Below are positions 1 to 8,918 of a stretch of 64,000 nucleotides of DNA, piece by piece. Source of the DNA: Hydractinia symbiolongicarpus (lineage: Eukaryota > Cnidaria > Hydrozoa > Anthoathecata > Hydractiniidae). Positions within the stretch are counted from its first letter, which is position 1. Each line of letters begins with the position of its first letter. The notes beneath the pieces are model-generated. The model was not told where the DNA came from, did not search any database, and was given only the letters and a program-made list of their open reading frames with translations. A program made the position numbers and the translations under genes. The stretch is from assembly GCF_029227915.1 (NCBI RefSeq), contig NC_079885.1, positions 10,033,001-10,097,000 of the forward strand. Reading direction: 5' to 3'.

Positions 1-2
1 TC

Positions 3-302
3 CCACCTTTTGTCAGCAGAGCAAAGTATGAAGACGGTAAACAAGTCAGGAAGATAACCACGCCATTCTTCAACAGGCACTAGCAGCTTTCCATGGTGGC
101 AGCCATAACTTATAGAGATGTGTACCTTTCGTCTAACACCATCCCAGAAAGGAGCCTCGAGATTTGGCAAGCGATCATCACAGGGGCTCACGACATACCA
201 AATCAATCGCTGATGAACGATGTGGATGAGGGAGATTTTTCAGAAGATGAAGCCGACAACGCTGACTCTCTACCATCCGATGACTCTGTAGACCTCGAGT
301 AA
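3..302 (+). pseudogene. Polinton ORF, C-terminal part, unknown function
   Basis: One frame is open from the window edge to the TAA at 300-302 apart from a TAG at 81-83. From the first internal ATG (93) it gives 69 residues, ending in a strongly acidic tail rich in Asp, Glu and Ser. The 5-prime part lies outside the window, so the protein cannot be classified. The next gene follows on the same strand after about 40 bases, as in a compact viral-style gene block. I do not recognise a domain. Confidence 0.45.
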
Positions 303-339
303 GAAACGACAGTCAATCAGGCGAACCTTCGGGTTTAGT

Positions 340-673
340 TGTAGTGGATGCAAAGGTTTGTATGGTTGAAGACAACCATAGAAACAAACGTGAACGACGT
401 TAAGGCACTGAAAAAGGAAGCGAAAGCACTAAAGGTTCGTAACTATTCAACTATGAAAAAAAAGCTGAACTCCTCGAAGCAATCCGCAAGGTCAAGTACA
501 AGGACGCTTCTACACAAACGGACGGTCCTTATTGTGAACCTTGCGTCACGATCGCTTGGGAGAAAAATCTGGAAGAATACTTGAGACAGCTCTCCGAAAA
601 GCAGCGACGTGTCGTATATGACTGTGGTCTTATTATCGATCGAGATACTGGAGAAGTGCTCGAAATCGAGTAG
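340..673 (+). pseudogene. Polinton small coiled-coil protein, frameshifted
   Basis: The start is uncertain. The frame from 348 reads a lysine-rich, coiled-coil-like N-terminus. At the A8 run 456-463 the reading switches frame and continues to the TAG at 671-673, ending in a conserved-looking segment (YKDASTQTDGPYCEPC, then VVYDCGLIIDRDTGEVLEIE). The A-run is the likely slippage or indel site. It lies between the acidic ORF and a convergent gene, from which it is separated only by the hairpin 680-707. Similar small proteins occur in cnidarian Polintons as I remember them; the function is unknown. Confidence 0.55.
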
Positions 674-679
674 CATGTG

Positions 680-707
680 ATCTAGTGTGTTGTTTAAAAC
701 ACTAGAT
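680..707. terminator. Hairpin between convergent Polinton genes
   Basis: The arms ATCTAGTGT (680-688) and ACACTAGAT (699-707) pair perfectly around a 10-nt loop. The structure lies 7 bases after the stop of the plus-strand gene and overlaps the stop of the minus-strand gene, so it could mark both transcript ends. Confidence 0.5.
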
Positions 708-1374
708 TTATGAATAAGCCGGCGGCTCCTCTAAGTACCACTGACATATTGCACAGACTGCAAGTTTTTATCAGCTCCTGTTTACCCTCTTCACGCCCTT
801 GCGCGACTAGCTGGATACGTTCCCGTTCATTGATCGAGTCCACGATTTGGCGTGTTCGTTGTCGGACTTGCTCCTTCAGCACCATGTACTTCTGTTTCTC
901 CTGCATGATTAAGCTGAACTAGTGGTCGCTGATCACACCATTCTCCACAGCTCTCGAGACCAAATCAACGATAGAGTTGAGTTTGGTCTCCGCCAGTAGT
1001 CTGATGCTTTCATGCTTCTTACTCTTAGAGCCCAGCCTTTTCCCCGCATTCCGTAGACCCGCTTGTCCCAACCCTATGGCAATCGTAATTCCACCCATAG
1101 CCACGGCTAATGGTACACCGATTCCAGATAGCATGCTACCAATGCCAACGCCTGAAGTTATCACACTTACCGCTAGTAACCCGTGATCCATGTATCTAAC
1201 CCACGTATCATGCATTTTGAACTTTTTAGCGAGCTTGTCACGTTCTTTAATCTCAGCCCGCAGGTATTGTTCCACTTCATCAATTTTGCCGAGCCTGTAG
1301 GCTTGTGAAGTGTCCTCCGTACCCCCCGGAGGTGCAGAAGGTAAGCTCGGGTAAAGCTTTGCAATGTCTGTCAT
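694..1374 (-). pseudogene. Polinton membrane protein with one nonsense codon
   Basis: Starts at ATG 1374, inside GAATAAATG and directly after the stop of the upstream gene. An N-terminal Pro-rich stretch and a helical charged segment are followed by two hydrophobic segments around residues 65-105 (rich in Gly, Ala, Ile and Val), then a basic helix. A TAG at 919-921 interrupts an otherwise continuous frame; the same frame goes on through a charged coiled-coil-like tail to about 694. The pattern (helix, hydrophobic hairpin, coiled coil) is one I associate with a common cnidarian Polinton protein of unknown role, perhaps virion-membrane or capsid associated. That role is inference. Confidence 0.6.
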
Positions 1375-2055
1375 TTATTCTATGAGCAAGTTCATGGTAA
1401 TTCCAACGAAAGGGTTCTTATCGTCTTGATACTCGTTGATGAGCATGAACTCTAACCTGTCTGTTGAACCTTTAAGGGGGAGGTATACAGGAATGTTGAA
1501 ACTCAATGTCACCATATCTCCCCAAGCGTTTAGCTCTTGGACTGGAAGCACGGCTAGTATATTGGATTTCTCACCATTTAAAAGAGAATAACCCGGATCC
1601 AGCTGGGGGCATACGAGTCTCAGCCGCTGGTGAACGTCAGTCTTGTAGATGCTGTTGTGGTCGCCTTTGGTAAACTTTACCTTGTTATCGAAGACCCGTC
1701 CTATAAGGTCCTGCAGTGCTTGATCGATTATGACATCGTATCCATCGTTGACACGGAGTCTACATACCCCGTTACTGAGTACGAAGAGCTTGATCCTCTC
1801 TCCCGCTTGGTCGTTGACTATGGTCGCGAGATCCTCGATTCTATACAAACCCAGCGCAATCAAGATGGAGACTTCCAAACCCCCGACTTCAGTCGGCTTA
1901 GACCCCGCCTTATGGATGTTGATCTCGCTCTTAGTGAAGAGGTTCACCCACCTAGGGCGAATGCTGATCGACTTCAGAGCGATCCTCGTGTCCTGCCCTA
2001 GGTTGTCCTCGAATATCGAGGGGTTCTCTATATTTGTGACATACAGCTGTCTCAT
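1375..2055 (-). CDS. Candidate Polinton minor capsid (penton-type) protein
   Basis: An intact 226-residue frame from ATG 2055 to TAA 1375-1377; the stop abuts the next ATG (AATAAATG). No membrane segment or Cys cluster is seen. The sequence alternates hydrophobic and polar residues, as in beta-sheet proteins, and its size fits the single-jelly-roll minor capsid protein of Polintons, but I could not identify a diagnostic motif. It is divergent from the plus-strand gene at 2073, with only 17 bases between, most of them a 16-bp palindrome. It is one of two larger genes in this element without a visible break. Confidence 0.5.
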   Translation of the reverse strand: MRQLYVTNIENPSIFEDNLGQDTRIALKSISIRPRWVNLFTKSEINIHKAGSKPTEVGGLEVSILIALGLYRIEDLATIVNDQAGERIKLFVLSNGVCRLRVNDGYDVIIDQALQDLIGRVFDNKVKFTKGDHNSIYKTDVHQRLRLVCPQLDPGYSLLNGEKSNILAVLPVQELNAWGDMVTLSFNIPVYLPLKGSTDRLEFMLINEYQDDKNPFVGITMNLLIE

Positions 2056-2071
2056 GTTTCTTTAAAGAAAC
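2056..2071. promoter_or_regulatory. 16-bp perfect palindrome between divergent starts
   Basis: GTTTCTTTAAAGAAAC reads the same on both strands and fills almost all of the 17 bases between the start codons at 2055 (-) and 2073 (+). A symmetric site here could act as a bidirectional promoter core or as a regulator-binding site. Confidence 0.45.
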
Positions 2072-2072
2072 G

Positions 2073-3116
2073 ATGAGCATTTACTCGTATGACCCTAAAG
2101 CAAAATACAAGTCCAACAGAGGTAAGTGGCGTCTCGGTGTAACTAATTTGGAGCATCAGGCCCTCTACGTGTCTACGACCCACAGTTCACCAAGTACCCC
2201 ATCAAAGTTCCCACTAAACTGTTGAACGATCCTGTGAGTGTAAAGTGGGAGGGGTAAGCCTTGGACTATTGGAACATCCAGGTGAATTTCGCTTGTCATT
2301 GTTCGACAACGGTGTTGGGAATATCTACCAAACACATGAGTGGCTCCGTACCCTTCGTTCAATCCATTTTCAAATTCCACGTGTACTACCACATGAGACG
2401 TATTCTCGCGAGAATGAAGGTACCTATGCCCTACGAAAGAGGCCTTTTTCCAGTACGAGAACCCCTACTCCACCTTGGGGTATGCGCAAATATGTCGTGG
2501 GTGTGGTGCGGATCCCAACGCTTTGTACAAGTTCAAAGCTCTGGTGTCATCGTTGACAATTGGTAGATGGTGGCCGCAGGTTGATGGGGATTGGGCCAAG
2601 TTTATCATCCCCACTAGCCAGGGTCTGACATCGGGGGGTCTGATGAAGCTTAGCGAGAGTTTTGCGTTTACGTGATCTTGCTACTAGGATCCCAAGCGAG
2701 TGCCAAGGCCTCAATCCTAGGCTCTAACGCCGATAACTTCACGGCTAGACAGATCCTCCTGCAGAAATGCGAGGCCATGGTTCAACGTGAGGAAAACGTA
2801 GATCAAGACATCACCGAGATTCAAAAGGTGCTCCAGTATGCACGGACTCCGGTAAACTTCGCCTTGATCTCCAGCGTGTACATGCTCCCCTCCAACATGG
2901 ACCTACGCATTGGGGTATAACATTGGGCATTGTTGGGTATAACAACAACGTTCTAATCACGCCCTCTATCATAGGTGTAGTAGGTGTGGAGCTAGATCTG
3001 AACACCAAAGCCTTGGGCCATACTGTCAAGCATGAGGCATCCTTCACCACACCTCCTAGACAGACTATCGAGTCGAATAAAACCACACCTGAGGCTGAGC
3101 CAGCCTTACCTGCTAA
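2073..3116 (+). pseudogene. Polinton-associated protein, multiply frameshifted
   Basis: The ATG at 2073 opens a short frame. Coding then hops between frames at least four times (near 2160, 2250, 2450-2570 and 2660) and again near 2920. Recognisable stretches are a Trp- and aromatic-rich block (2260-2420), a Cys-containing block (2480-2530) and a helical block with QASAKASI (2690-2710) leading to MLPSNMDLRIG (2882-2914). A Pro/Thr-rich tail runs into the convergent gene. I have seen this arrangement in cnidarian Polinton proteins but cannot assign a function. The end is uncertain because it overlaps the opposite-strand gene. Confidence 0.5.
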
Positions 3117-3121
3117 GTACT

Positions 3122-4258
3122 TCAAAATCTCCCGAGTCTTTCAAGCTGTTTCTGTACAAAACCCTTGCCGGCTGCACTTCCAGCAGCAGCACCTCCAGCA
3201 GCACCTCAGCCACATGTAACAGCGAGCACGATGGTTGACACGAGCAAGCCAACGGCGGAGACGATACTCGTGATAGTCAAGCCTTGTTCCTTGAAGAGAA
3301 TTTTGAGCTTTTCTAGTAAAGATGTATCATCCCCAGCAATCTTCATCAGAGTCTCCTTGATCCCTTTCAATTGGCTCTGGGTGTCTGAGGAAACTAAACC
3401 GTGCGCTTTTCGTGCTTCTTCCTTCTGATCACGAGTCCTTCTATCTCTTCCCTAGCCTTCGCGATGTCTTCATTCCAGATAGCTAGCTATTCCTCAGATG
3501 TCCCAGGCGTGGGTTTCTTGCTCTCGAGATCTTTCATCTTGGCTTCTGCTTTGTCGATCTCACTGTCATAGAAGACCATCTTGCCTTTCAAGTGCTTGAG
3601 GTTACCCCTTAGCGTTTGAAGCTCACGGTTTAGCTTTCTTCTTTCACGCTCTGTGATATCCCCGTCAAAAGAATTATCTTCGATAAGATTCTCCGTCTTG
3701 TCTAGAACATTCTCGACCAGTGGCAGCATCTCGATGTCATCAGCCCTTTCCTCTCTAATTCAATTCATTCATAAGTTTCTGGGCCGTTGCCTTACTGCCC
3801 TTGTTTGGTGTCTGATAGTCATCAAACCCTATCGCTTTCATGCGTATACTACCCAACAACTTCAGCAGCTGTTTTATAGTTGGAAAATTACCATCTTGCA
3901 ACGTGAGTACTACTTCCGGTAGTGATCTTTTTCCCGTCACAACCCTCTTTACTACAAGCTGGCCATCCTCTCCTAATCTGAACCTATCGTAATGTATCGC
4001 ATCGGGCATAAGCCCAAGCCCATCCCTAAGATTCGTGTACAGGCTATCAACCTTTGATTTAAAAAGTAGGGTCTCGGTCGACTCCGTACTCAACTCCAAT
4101 CGTCTACGCGCACCTCCCTGCTCTTCTGGTGCTATGCTGGTATCGAGCTGGATGCCCTCGGGTCGAAGGATCACACTCTCGATACTAAACTCCTCAGGCT
4201 CGTCTGAAATGTCTTTTTCTGGCGTAAAGACTTCTTCGTATATTGGATTAATCGGCAT
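3122..4258 (-). pseudogene. Polinton coiled-coil and membrane protein, broken
   Basis: Starts at ATG 4258 within TTGAATAAATG. The first 167 residues are intact (acidic N-terminus, mixed alpha/beta). A frameshift near 3750 leads into a charged coiled coil of about 80 residues (3487-3729). A TAG at 3484-3486 and another shift near 3420 follow. The last part holds an amphipathic segment, a clear membrane helix (TITSIVSAVGLLVSTIVLAV, about 3231-3290) and a Gly/Ala-rich stretch before a TGA at 3122-3124. A related frame continues further. The combination of coiled coil, membrane helix and Gly-rich linker resembles a long Polinton protein of unknown function. Confidence 0.55.
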
Positions 4259-4287
4259 TTATTCAACCCTCTAAAACCTATTAATAT

Positions 4288-5464
4288 ATGTACGGAACGA
4301 AGTTAGATCCACACAAGGAATTAAAAACTATGCCGGCAATGAAAGGCAAAAAGCAGCGTGTCAAAGTCTCACACAACCGCAGTACGATCAACCAAAACGA
4401 AGACTTGTAATATCGACGTCCCCAATTTGGGTAAAGATGATGTAATTTTTCCGGGCTCTCTTATCTCCTCTTTGACTTGGAGCTTACTGGTACCAACAAC
4501 AAACGCACCATCGTCAGCAACATCGGCAAGGCCCTGGTTCAAAACCTTTGCATCAGCTTGAACGGTAATGAAGTGCAGAACATCAGCGATTTCAATGTTC
4601 TGATCCCAAAGTTTGATCGAGAGAACAACCTAATTCTAGAAGGTATCAATCCCAATGATGGTACCATCTGAGCTCTGCAAGTCAAAGCTAGCCGCCATGT
4701 AGGAAATGATGAAGAAAAAGCGATCGTGGCAGCGTATGTATATACTTTTGCTATCCCTATCATTAAAATGTTAGAGCTTACGAAGGATCTACCATTCTAT
4801 CAAGCAGGCTTATATGACAGGCTGCAGTTTGTACTGTACTTTGCACAGCACAGCGACGTAATTAAATATGCTGGTACGGCAGCATCAGGGTCTACCGCAG
4901 CTAAGCCAGCTGATGTCAAGATACTCGAGGCTCGCCCTGCCCTATGAGCGTGTATTCCGCAGCAAGGTTATAACGATGAAGAAAGCCGATACCAGCTATA
5001 ATCTCCAGATCGACACTCCTGCCAAGAGTTTGAATGGCGTCTTACTGTTGTTCGTAGACCCGGGGAAAGTGAAGGCCTATAGCGGAGTCAACGAGGTCTT
5101 CTACAACCCCAAGATCGAAAAGATCTCGATCACTGTCGAGGGTGAGCCGAATGAACTGTATAGCCACGCCATGTTGCCGAAGGACCATCTGGAACAAGTC
5201 TTTGTATTTTTCGGATCCCACGATAGTGAAGTGACCATTGGGCAGTTCTTCAGTGAAAGATACGCGTTATTCATAGATTTTCGAGCAAGCCCAGATCACA
5301 GCCTACATGGTAGTGGGAGACCTCTACAGAGGTTGTCAGACGGTATCACTCTCCACATGACGAAGAAGGCGGATGGAACTGGGGATATCAAATGTTATGT
5401 GTACTTGCTCCAAGATGCGCAGCTTAACATCCTAGATGGGCGATTCCACTCTGTGGAATATTAG
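4288..5464 (+). pseudogene. MCP: Polinton major capsid protein (double jelly-roll), broken
   Basis: The ATG at 4288 is preceded by an AT-rich TATTAATAT stretch. The protein would be the shell protein of the Polinton virion. Recognisable blocks are IDVPNLGKDDVIFPG (about 4410-4455), ISLNGNEVQNISDFNVL (about 4552-4602), LPFYQAGLYDRLQF (about 4789-4830) and FYNPKIEKISITVEGEPNEL (about 5099-5158); the pattern matches the capsid family of cnidarian Polintons as I know it. Breaks: a TAA with frameshift near 4408, another shift near 4465, an in-frame TGA near 4669 and a shift near 4900-4945. The last 500 bases are open. The next gene starts 9 bases after the stop. Confidence 0.75.
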
Positions 5465-5473
5465 AAATAAACA

Positions 5474-5872
5474 ATGGCCACTTTAGCAGTAATGGCAGGA
5501 GGAGCGTTGATTAATGCGCTCGCATTCAGCGGATCAAATTTTCTATTCAGCAAACTCGGCGGCCATAGCGACGAAGAGCGCAAACGACACGATAAAGCTA
5601 TCGAACAATTACAAGAAGCTCAAGCAGCTTGGGTACGTGACAGACAAGCGAAAATCGATTGGTACAACCAGCAGCGAGAGCTTAAGCGTCAAGCTGGCGA
5701 AAGTTTGAAAGAGCTTGATGAAGGCATGCAAGACTACTTTATCGCGACGATCAAAAAAGCTCCGAAACTCTCCGACTACTATACACCTTCCAAACAACAA
5801 CAAGACGGCGAGCTCACGTTCATCGTAGGATCCCTGGCCCTTCTAGGTTTTGCAGCGTACAAGTGGGCCTAG
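5474..5872 (+). CDS. Small Polinton membrane protein
   Basis: An intact 132-residue frame. The ATG follows AATAAAC, 9 bases after the capsid stop. A hydrophobic N-terminus (residues 1-27, Gly- and Ala-rich) is followed by a long charged helix (about 30-80) and a C-terminal membrane helix (about 113-131, ending in KWA). The layout (two hydrophobic ends around a coiled-coil-like middle) suggests a membrane or virion-associated protein, and proteins of this kind lie beside the capsid gene in other Polintons. A hairpin at 5890-5916 follows the stop. Confidence 0.65.
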   Translation: MATLAVMAGGALINALAFSGSNFLFSKLGGHSDEERKRHDKAIEQLQEAQAAWVRDRQAKIDWYNQQRELKRQAGESLKELDEGMQDYFIATIKKAPKLSDYYTPSKQQQDGELTFIVGSLALLGFAAYKWA

Positions 5873-5889
5873 ATGCAACGCAGAACATT

Positions 5890-5916
5890 TTTCGACATGT
5901 AATAAACATGTCGAAA
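5890..5916. terminator. Hairpin joining gene end and integrase start
   Basis: The arms TTTCGACATGT (5890-5900) and ACATGTCGAAA (5906-5916) pair perfectly around the loop AATAA. The right arm contains the integrase start codon (5908-5910), and the loop plus first arm base spells AATAAA. One structure thus holds a possible polyadenylation signal and the next start codon. Confidence 0.55.
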
Positions 5917-6920
5917 GTAAAAGCACATATCCTCACAGAAGGAGAGGAGGAAAAACTAAGCAGTATCTATTACCAGCCAGAACATCTCTGAACTGGAAGG
6001 AAAGCCATCAAACTACTCACTGAGCAGAGCGGATAACCTAAAAAGAAAGTCATACACTGGCTGACTCGTCAACTCCTGTGGCTCAGACATATCAAAGGTT
6101 CCAAGCGCATCAATTATCCGCATTTCACAATCACAAAGCCTAATGAAATACACCAATTCGACTTACTCTACACACCACACGATAAATTGTATGGAAACAC
6201 CTATAAATGCATCCTCACAGGCATCGACGTAGCCTCGAGGTATAAAGTAGCGAGGCCTTTGCGTACGAAAAAAGCTAGTGAAGTAGCTGACATGCTCAAG
6301 GACATATAAAAAGCCGGACCCCTCAAATATCTAAGTATATTCCAGTGTGACAACGGCAGTGAGTTCAAGTCGGACGTGAGTAAGCTGCTAGAGACCAAGG
6401 GTGTCGAGATAAAGCGTGGAACTACCAAATACCACCACACTTTCACGGCTTTTGTCGAGTCCTATAAAAGTCGCTCGCTGAGAGGCTCTTCAAACCCCAA
6501 GATGCGCAAGAGCTTGCCTCTAACGAAACTAGTACCACATGGGTAAAACATTTGTACACTATCGTGAAAAGCATGAACAATAGTAAAACGGCTATGATCG
6601 ACATGAAACCTTCAAAAGCCATCAAGCTGGATGAAGTCCCGCTTATGAAAAGTGAGCAGCGGCACCCGGATGAAAAGCCGTTACCCGACAATGGCCTCTA
6701 CCTCTATCTTCTACAACCTGGAGAGGAGCATAGTGACTCTAAAAGACGCGCCACTGACGCCTGGTGGAGCAAGAAAACGTATAGACTGGACCGTATTGTG
6801 ACTGGTACCCGTCTCCTGTACTATTTGGTAGATGGGCCTGATCGAAACTTTGTAGCAGAGGAATTGATGCTAGTGCCGGAAGATATTGCAGTACCTCCGG
6901 AGCATGTAAAAGAATGGTAA
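5908..6920 (+). pseudogene. INT: Polinton retroviral-type integrase, broken
   Basis: Integrates the element by the retroviral DDE reaction. The ATG at 5908 follows AATAAAC. The catalytic core is clear: Asp in IHQFDLLY (about 6145-6168), Asp in QCDNGSEF (about 6343-6366) and Glu in FVE (about 6453-6461), with exactly 35 residues between the last two. The C-terminal region keeps KPSKAIKL and YLLQPGEEH, then a chromodomain-like WSKKTYRL to PEDIAVPP segment. In-frame stops occur near 5989, 6037 and 6307. A frameshift follows the catalytic Glu (about 6461-6480), after which reading continues to TAA 6918-6920. It is dead as a single protein, but all three acidic residues remain. Confidence 0.85.
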
Positions 6921-6923
6921 ATT

Positions 6924-7121
6924 TCACGAGTCAGATGGCCATTTCACGGGTGTACCCGCAGCGGGTACACCCGTGAAATGGCCTGGGTGGATGTACTCGG
7001 ATCTAAGTACCTCCCGGAGATCGGTAATAGCGTCACCCAGCCGCATTTTGTACTTCCCGATATCATGAGGATTTTTAGTTTTGACAAGGGGGTCATTACT
7101 AACGACCCCTACTTCATGACG
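6924..7121 (-). pseudogene. Small Polinton ORF with KMRLGDAITDL motif
   Basis: A frame on the minus strand encodes SNDPLVKTKNPHDIGKYK followed by a conserved-looking RLGDAITDLREVL helix, ending at a TGA at 6924-6926. No ATG in frame was found, so the start is lost or uncertain. Its last 15-20 residues lie inside the 6937-6983 palindrome, so they may be an artefact of that insertion. A related fragment (RLGDGITDL) occurs at 11131-11207. It is convergent with the integrase gene. Function unknown. Confidence 0.4.
6937..6983. repeat. Palindrome, 23-bp arms with a 1-nt centre
   Basis: Positions 6937-6959 and 6961-6983 are exact reverse complements around a single A. The palindrome sits 17 bases after the integrase stop, between convergent genes. 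It is much longer and more GC-rich than the other gene-end hairpins. Confidence 0.8.
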
Positions 7122-7131
7122 TGAAATGGTC

Positions 7132-7326
7132 TTAATATTTCATCATATACTTGATCATGATAAGAGCCAGCGACGAGATGATTAAAGCGATCTGATTGTT
7201 GTATTTATCTCTCAGATTCATCCTATACAGCTCCCGATCTCTTTCCTCGAGATCTGCTTCCAAGTCCTCAATTGATTCCTCCAATTTCCGGATCTCTTCC
7301 TCTCGTTTTTATTCGATACAAGACAT
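7132..7326 (-). pseudogene. Small Polinton coiled-coil/membrane protein
   Basis: From ATG 7326 the frame reads five residues, a TAA, then an uninterrupted charged coiled coil (heptads rich in Glu, Leu and Arg) of about 35 residues and a C-terminal membrane helix (NQIALIISSLALIMIKYM), stopping at TAA 7132-7134. Total about 64 codons. The single early stop is the only defect. A short helix with a C-terminal anchor is a common plan among minor Polinton proteins. It lies downstream of the ATPase gene on the same strand, 54 bases apart. Confidence 0.5.
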
Positions 7327-7379
7327 ATTGATTTAGTTGAAAGTCAAGGCAAAAAATGCTCCTTTCAGTTGTATCCGCG

Positions 7380-7971
7380 TCACTCCAAAATTTTCCAGGT
7401 CCGAGGGTGCTCCAATCTCACATACAAGCACGCATGTTTCGACTTTTTCAACTGGGTCTTGATCCCTTCCCTGTCACTGATCATGTTCGTCTCTTCATCC
7501 ACCAGCTTCATATCGCTGCGTTCGTGCGGGTACCACATGAACAGCTGCTTCTTTTGCCTTCGCAGATTCTTTAGGAGAGCCGTGTAGCTTTAAGTTAACA
7601 ACCAGAGACTGTGCCTTCGATGTCTCCCGCTGATGGCAAGCTCAATCAAGGGCTGACGCTTTTTGTCGAGAGTCTCGTCAGCGATCATATCGTCGGCGAT
7701 GAACAACGTCTCTTTACCCGCCAGCAGCTTCGATAGTTGCTCGATCCAGTAAAAGAGTTGATCTCCTGACTCTATCAGGAACACATAGTCATCCTTTCAA
7801 AGCAATGCTCTATCGAGGTCGGTCTTATTCCAGCGGATGGTGGGACAGAGGATGACAACGTTGAAGAAATGGTGTTTGTACTCGTTCTCGAGCAAGTCCA
7901 AGACTCTCTGAGTTTTACCACAGCTTGTAGATGCTCGTGCACGGATCTTTCACGATGTCTAGGGTCATTTA
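7380..7971 (-). pseudogene. ATP: Polinton DNA-packaging ATPase, broken
   Basis: FtsK/HerA-type ATPase that would pump DNA into the capsid. The start ATG 7971 lies in AGAATAAATG. A frameshift around 7925-7940 sits just before the Walker A core (SCGKT, about 7913-7927). Walker B is LFIADDMIAD (about 7682-7711), and the conserved LAISGRHR block (about 7624-7647) follows. A TAA replaces a sense codon at about 7599-7601 after LWLLT; the same frame then continues through a basic, aromatic-rich tail to TGA 7380-7382. The small hairpin 7983-7999 lies between this start and the upstream gene. Confidence 0.8.
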
Positions 7972-7982
7972 TTCTAGGTTGT

Positions 7983-7999
7983 GTCTGCCTAAGGCAGAC
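7983..7999. terminator. Small hairpin upstream of the ATPase gene
   Basis: The arms GTCTGCC (7983-7989) and GGCAGAC (7993-7999) pair around the loop TAA. It lies between the stop of the upstream minus-strand gene (8021) and the ATPase start (7971), the same position as the other gene-end hairpins. Confidence 0.4.
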
Positions 8000-8020
8000 C
8001 TTGGATGTACTTACTTAGGT

Positions 8021-8260
8021 TTTGGAACGATAGATGCAGGGATCCACCCTTTAGAGACGGCCATCTCACGGCTTCCCCGTCCGGCTGTGAACTATGCCAC
8101 CATTTTCATCACGTCGCTTGTATCCAACTTAGCCGAAGAACTCGAGATCCCAAGGAACCCCTGCCAACCATAGCGTAAGCGAATGTAAAGCCTAGGTCCA
8201 CGACTGTTTCATACACCATGTCGATGATTTCCTTCTCTTTGGGGTCACATTGGAACTCAT
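8021..8260 (-). pseudogene. Small hydrophobic Polinton protein, broken
   Basis: ATG 8260 follows ATATAAAC. A frameshift soon after the start leads to a helical segment (EKEIIDMVYETVVDLGFTFA), a second shift near 8150 leads into a Ser-rich stretch, and an in-frame TAG near 8090 precedes the end SIVPKPK at TAA 8021-8023. The size and hydrophobic helix suggest a small membrane or capsid-associated protein. It lies between the ATPase and the next small membrane gene, all on the minus strand. Confidence 0.4.
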
Positions 8261-8274
8261 GTTTATATTATAGA

Positions 8275-8637
8275 TTATATCATCTTGAAAAAGTCGATAT
8301 CAGGCTTGGCTTGAGGCTTTGAAGGTTGACGCTGCTCTGGTGCACGTGTTTCGGCATGTTGTTGGGCCGCTGCGGTCTGCTTACGCGTAAGGTAGTAGAC
8401 GCCTGCTGCCATGCAAGCAAATACGACAACGCCTCCACCAATTTATACACTGCCTGACTGTATAGAACTCACCCCAGAAGAATTTTTGACTGTAGATTCT
8501 ACAGCACCCTCTTGTTGCTTCAGATCTTCCTTCCTCTTCTTCATCAGTGCCGCCAACTTGTGACCTTGTGCGACTCTCTCCGGATGCTTTACTGGCTTTG
8601 TTATGACTCTCTCTTCTTGACTTTGAACTTCACTCAT
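8275..8637 (-). pseudogene. Small Polinton single-pass membrane protein with one stop
   Basis: ATG 8637 in ATAATAAATG. A basic, charged N-terminal domain of about 64 residues ends at a TAA (8443-8445). The same frame continues without break into a membrane helix (IGGGVVVFACMAAGVYYL) and a Gln/Pro-rich tail ending in DIDFFKM at TAA 8275-8277. The stop falls exactly before the membrane helix, so a truncated soluble product would be possible; more likely this is decay. A hairpin lies just upstream at 8644-8663. Confidence 0.55.
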
Positions 8638-8643
8638 TTATTA

Positions 8644-8663
8644 TGTGTACCCAAGGGTACACA
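8644..8663. terminator. Hairpin at Polinton gene boundary
   Basis: The arms TGTGTACCC (8644-8652) and GGGTACACA (8655-8663) pair perfectly around the loop AA. It lies 7 bases upstream of the minus-strand start at 8637 and downstream of the gene ending near 8919. The 255 bases between 8664 and 8918 show no gene I recognise. Confidence 0.5.
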
Positions 8664-8918
8664 CAAAAAGATCTTGATCACTCATTCAGGTACTGATATA
8701 TCACAGAGGGCCTTAAATCTGCCAGCGTATCTTATCTGATGCATATGTGGGGTCCTCACTAAATTACATGCTTGTGATGGAAATCGATCAGCTGCTGGTG
8801 TCAGGATTTCCAAAGCGCGTGAATGGGAGTCACCGTAGATACCACACCAATCCATGTACCGCGATTTTATTCTGCTATTGCCTAATGAATCTGCTATGAT
8901 ACTTTCATTTCAAACACT

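Noticed and set aside
2811-3125. Minus-strand frame of 104 codons as an independent gene
   Set aside because: It overlaps the better supported plus-strand Polinton gene; only its first part may continue the broken minus-strand coiled-coil/membrane gene.
8664-8918. Additional small Polinton gene
   Set aside because: Frames here are short on both strands and show no helix, membrane or Cys pattern that recurs; left unassigned.
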